From Candidatus Kuenenia stuttgartensis (lineage in GTDB: Bacteria; Planctomycetota; Planctomycetia; Isosphaerales; Isosphaeraceae), in NCBI GenBank assembly GCA_945874095.1, contig CAMCFM010000214.1, positions 1-7,238 of the forward strand: a stretch of 7,238 bases of DNA, read 5' to 3'. Numbering within the stretch: the first letter of the stretch is position 1; every line of letters starts with the position of its first letter. Both the position numbers and the translations under genes were made by a program. The notes under the pieces are model-generated. The model was given only the letters and a program-made list of their open reading frames with translations, was not told the origin of the DNA and made no database searches. Positions 5,871-7,238 of the stretch are shown piece after piece.

Positions 5871-6794
5871 ATGATGCTGGTGAATCACGAGGAAGAGATC
5901 CGCAAGGCCGAGGTTTTGATCGAAGCCCTGAGCTACATCCGTAAATTTCGCGGAAAATATGTGGTGGTCAAGCTGGGCGGATCCGTAATGGAGAATCCGG
6001 ACACGATCCGCGACCTCCTGATCGACGTCGTCTTTATGCAATCTGTCGGGATGAGGCCCGTAGTCGTTCACGGTGGAGGGAAAGCGATCACGAAGGCCAT
6101 GTCCGACGCTGGCATCGAAGCCCGATTCGTCCTTGGTCGCCGATATACCGATGATGCGACCCTGAACATCGTAGCCAAAGTGCTTGCCGAAGAGATCAAT
6201 ACCGACCTCGTCAGACACATCAATAAATTTGGAGGTCGGGCCCAGGGCCTGCATCATCTCACCCACCCATGCCTGAAGGGTCGTCAAATCAAGCTGGCTG
6301 GAGAGAATGGCGAACTGCTCGATCTGGGCCGGGTCGGCGAAGTGAATTTTGTCGACGTGGAACCGATTGAAAATCTTTGCCTGGCTGGAGTTGTGCCTGT
6401 TCTGCCTTCCGTTGCCATTGACGAACTTGATGGCGGATTGCTGAACGTGAATGCCGATACCGCCGCCGCCGCCGTGGCCGCTGCTGTGAATGCCGAAAAG
6501 CTCATTTTCCTGACAGATACACCCGGGATTCTGAAAGACCGGAATGACCCGGAGAGCTTGTTCTCAAGCCTTTCACCTGACGATTGCCGGGACCTGATCC
6601 GCCAGAGCGTGATTGACAAAGGCATGATTCCCAAGGTGGAAGCTTGTCTTGAGAGCCTTCAAAAGGGGGTCGGCAAGATCCACATCATTGATGGACGCCT
6701 TCGCCACTCACTGCTGATCGAAATTTTCACCCAGACTGGAATCGGTACCGAGATCGCTCCTGACCCATCTACGTCTGCTAAAAATAGCGACTGA
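5871..6794 (+). CDS. argB: Acetylglutamate kinase
   Basis: Cytoplasmic kinase that phosphorylates N-acetyl-L-glutamate with ATP, the second step of arginine synthesis. Counting from ATG 5871 the protein has 307 residues, normal for the longer family members. Motifs of the amino-acid-kinase fold are all visible: VVVKLGGSVM at 31-40 (Lys34), HGGGKAIT at 67-74, GRRYTDDAT at 89-97 (substrate site), LNVNADTAAA at 191-200, LTDTPGIL at 214-221, and the C-terminal HSLLIEIFTQTGIGTEI. A helix-like N-terminal extension (about 5-28, EIRKAEVLIEAL) precedes the first strand; extensions like this mark the hexameric kinases inhibited by arginine, so feedback control is inferred. The frame is open back to ATG 5817, which would add 18 residues (MLNWAGGSASS...) unlike the family and lacking a ribosome site. 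ATG 5874 and GTG 5880 are also credible starts and GTG 5880 has the best spacing. argD follows 184 bases later. Confidence 0.95.
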   Translation: MMLVNHEEEIRKAEVLIEALSYIRKFRGKYVVVKLGGSVMENPDTIRDLLIDVVFMQSVGMRPVVVHGGGKAITKAMSDAGIEARFVLGRRYTDDATLNIVAKVLAEEINTDLVRHINKFGGRAQGLHHLTHPCLKGRQIKLAGENGELLDLGRVGEVNFVDVEPIENLCLAGVVPVLPSVAIDELDGGLLNVNADTAAAAVAAAVNAEKLIFLTDTPGILKDRNDPESLFSSLSPDDCRDLIRQSVIDKGMIPKVEACLESLQKGVGKIHIIDGRLRHSLLIEIFTQTGIGTEIAPDPSTSAKNSD

Positions 6795-6818
6795 TCGGAT
6801 AATTCAGGCCGATCTTTT
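6793..6818 (+). terminator. Small hairpin terminator overlapping the argB stop codon
   Basis: GATCGG (6793-6798) pairs perfectly with CCGATC (6809-6814) over a 10-base loop and is followed at once by TTTT (6815-6818). The stem uses the last two bases of the argB stop codon. The stem is six pairs and the T-run only four, so it probably attenuates rather than ends transcription. Confidence 0.45.
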
Positions 6819-6892
6819 GAACTCCAAAATGTGTGGATCAATACGATTGTGCTTGTTGAATGACAGGACATCGTTTTTCCTGATGATAAGAG

Positions 6893-6923
6893 TTGCCTGA
6901 ATTCTTCACCAATTTGGTATACT
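6893..6923 (+). promoter_or_regulatory. Probable extended -10 promoter for argD
   Basis: TATACT (6918-6923) matches the -10 consensus at five of six positions and is preceded by TGG, giving the extended TGn form. A partial -35, TTGCCT (6893-6898, four of six), lies 19 bases upstream, longer than ideal, but an extended -10 tolerates a poor -35. Transcription would start near 6930 and leave a leader of about 50 bases before argD. No operator for an arginine repressor is convincing. Confidence 0.5.
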
Positions 6924-6962
6924 ATTCTCATATGTGCTTTCAGAGTTGTACAAACCAGAGTT

Positions 6963-6969
6963 AGGAAGG
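6963..6969 (+). promoter_or_regulatory. Strong Shine-Dalgarno for argD
   Basis: AGGAAGG ends 9 bases before GTG 6979 and fixes that codon as the start. The nearer GTG at 6969-6971 runs straight into TGA. AGGA here could pair with TCCT (6972-6975) in a four-base stem, probably too short to matter. Confidence 0.75.
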
Positions 6970-6978
6970 TGTCCTGAA

Positions 6979-7238
6979 GTGTCACAAACGGCTTTGCTCT
7001 CATCGGCGGAAATCATTGACCAGTTCGATCGCTATGTGATCGCCAATTATCGTCGCTATCCAGTCTGTCTGGTTCGCGGCGAAGGTTCACTGGTATGGGA
7101 CGCTGAAGGCCGTCGATATGTGGACTTCTTCCCGGGATGGGGCTGCAACCTCGTCGGCCACTGTCCTCCTCGCGTGGTTGAAGCCATCACCGAACAGATC
7201 AAAACCCTGATCCATGTGCCCAACACCTGGTATATGGA
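6979..7238 (+). CDS. argD: Acetylornithine aminotransferase, 3' truncated by the window
   Basis: The first 86 codons of a class III, PLP-dependent aminotransferase that converts N-acetylglutamate semialdehyde to N-acetylornithine with glutamate as amino donor, the fourth step of arginine synthesis. The frame starts at GTG 6979 behind a strong ribosome site and stays open to the window end. The family's N-terminal pattern is clear: [22 protein letters not shown] (23-44), [19 protein letters not shown] (46-64), then [22 protein letters not shown] (65-86). The usual ArgD has about 400 residues, so about four fifths, including the PLP-binding lysine, lie beyond the window. The placement after argB makes ArgD much likelier than the related ornithine, succinylornithine or 4-aminobutyrate aminotransferases, although some ArgD proteins also act in lysine synthesis as DapC. 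Its own promoter and the hairpin behind argB suggest it is not fully dependent on argB transcription. Confidence 0.92.
   Translation, partial: MSQTALLSSAEIIDQFDRYVIANYRRYPVCLVRGEGSLVWDAEGRRYVDFFPGWGCNLVGHCPPRVVEAITEQIKTLIHVPNTWYM

Noticed and set aside
6898..6908. Possible arginine repressor (ARG box) site TGAATTCTTCA
   Set aside because: Only one half resembles TGAAT; the second half and spacing do not fit, and no paired box is nearby.
6946..6953. Palindrome TTGTACAA upstream of argD
   Set aside because: Eight bases without extension on either side is within what chance gives in a window of this size.
6659..7003. Minus-strand frame of 114 codons across the argB-argD gap
   Set aside because: It is antisense to the argB end, the promoter and the argD start, with no motif; the + strand signals explain the region better.

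Overview
The window looks like a stretch of chromosome from a member of the Planctomycetes. This is inferred from three things: the style of the proteins (an S9C peptidase, a DUF983 protein, a large GT-C type membrane protein with an NPP loop, and ArgD with an FFPGWGCN stretch), the argB-argD pairing, and a cluster of CTAG-ended, GC-rich extragenic palindromes of a kind I associate from memory with planctomycete genomes. No rRNA or other marker gene is present, so the phylum is a moderate-confidence guess and no genus is offered. All supported genes are on the + strand.

Layout. Bases 1-1482 hold the 3' part of an S9 prolyl-oligopeptidase-family enzyme with its whole catalytic domain. A small DUF983 zinc-ribbon membrane protein follows (1526-1909), then fhs, formate-tetrahydrofolate ligase (1982-3637), then a multi-pass membrane protein that looks like a GT-C glycosyltransferase (3672-5303). 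Gaps between these four genes are 43, 72 and 34 bases with no strong terminator, so they may be partly co-transcribed, though they share no obvious pathway. A gene-free stretch (5304-5870) carries a weak hairpin terminator, a 229-base array of imperfect palindromes that includes a 77/80-identical duplication, a T-tract that may turn the last palindrome into a terminator, and a possible promoter. Then come argB (N-acetylglutamate kinase, 5871-6794) and the first 86 codons of argD (acetylornithine aminotransferase, from 6979). ArgB and ArgD catalyse the second and fourth steps of arginine synthesis from glutamate. The 184-base gap between them holds a small hairpin terminator and a good extended -10 promoter, so argD probably has its own start of transcription.

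What stands out. The Fhs is nearly collinear with the Moorella enzyme as I remember it, but it differs at several positions reported to line the active site: LREPS has become LRQPS, the two aromatic residues that sandwich the folate are Arg and Phe instead of Phe and Trp, and the glycine-rich signature is altered. The other point of interest is the extragenic palindrome array, whose units contain two left arms that could compete for one right arm. I did not find a defence system, CRISPR array, intact mobile element or RNA gene, and nothing here amounts to a clearly new multi-gene system.
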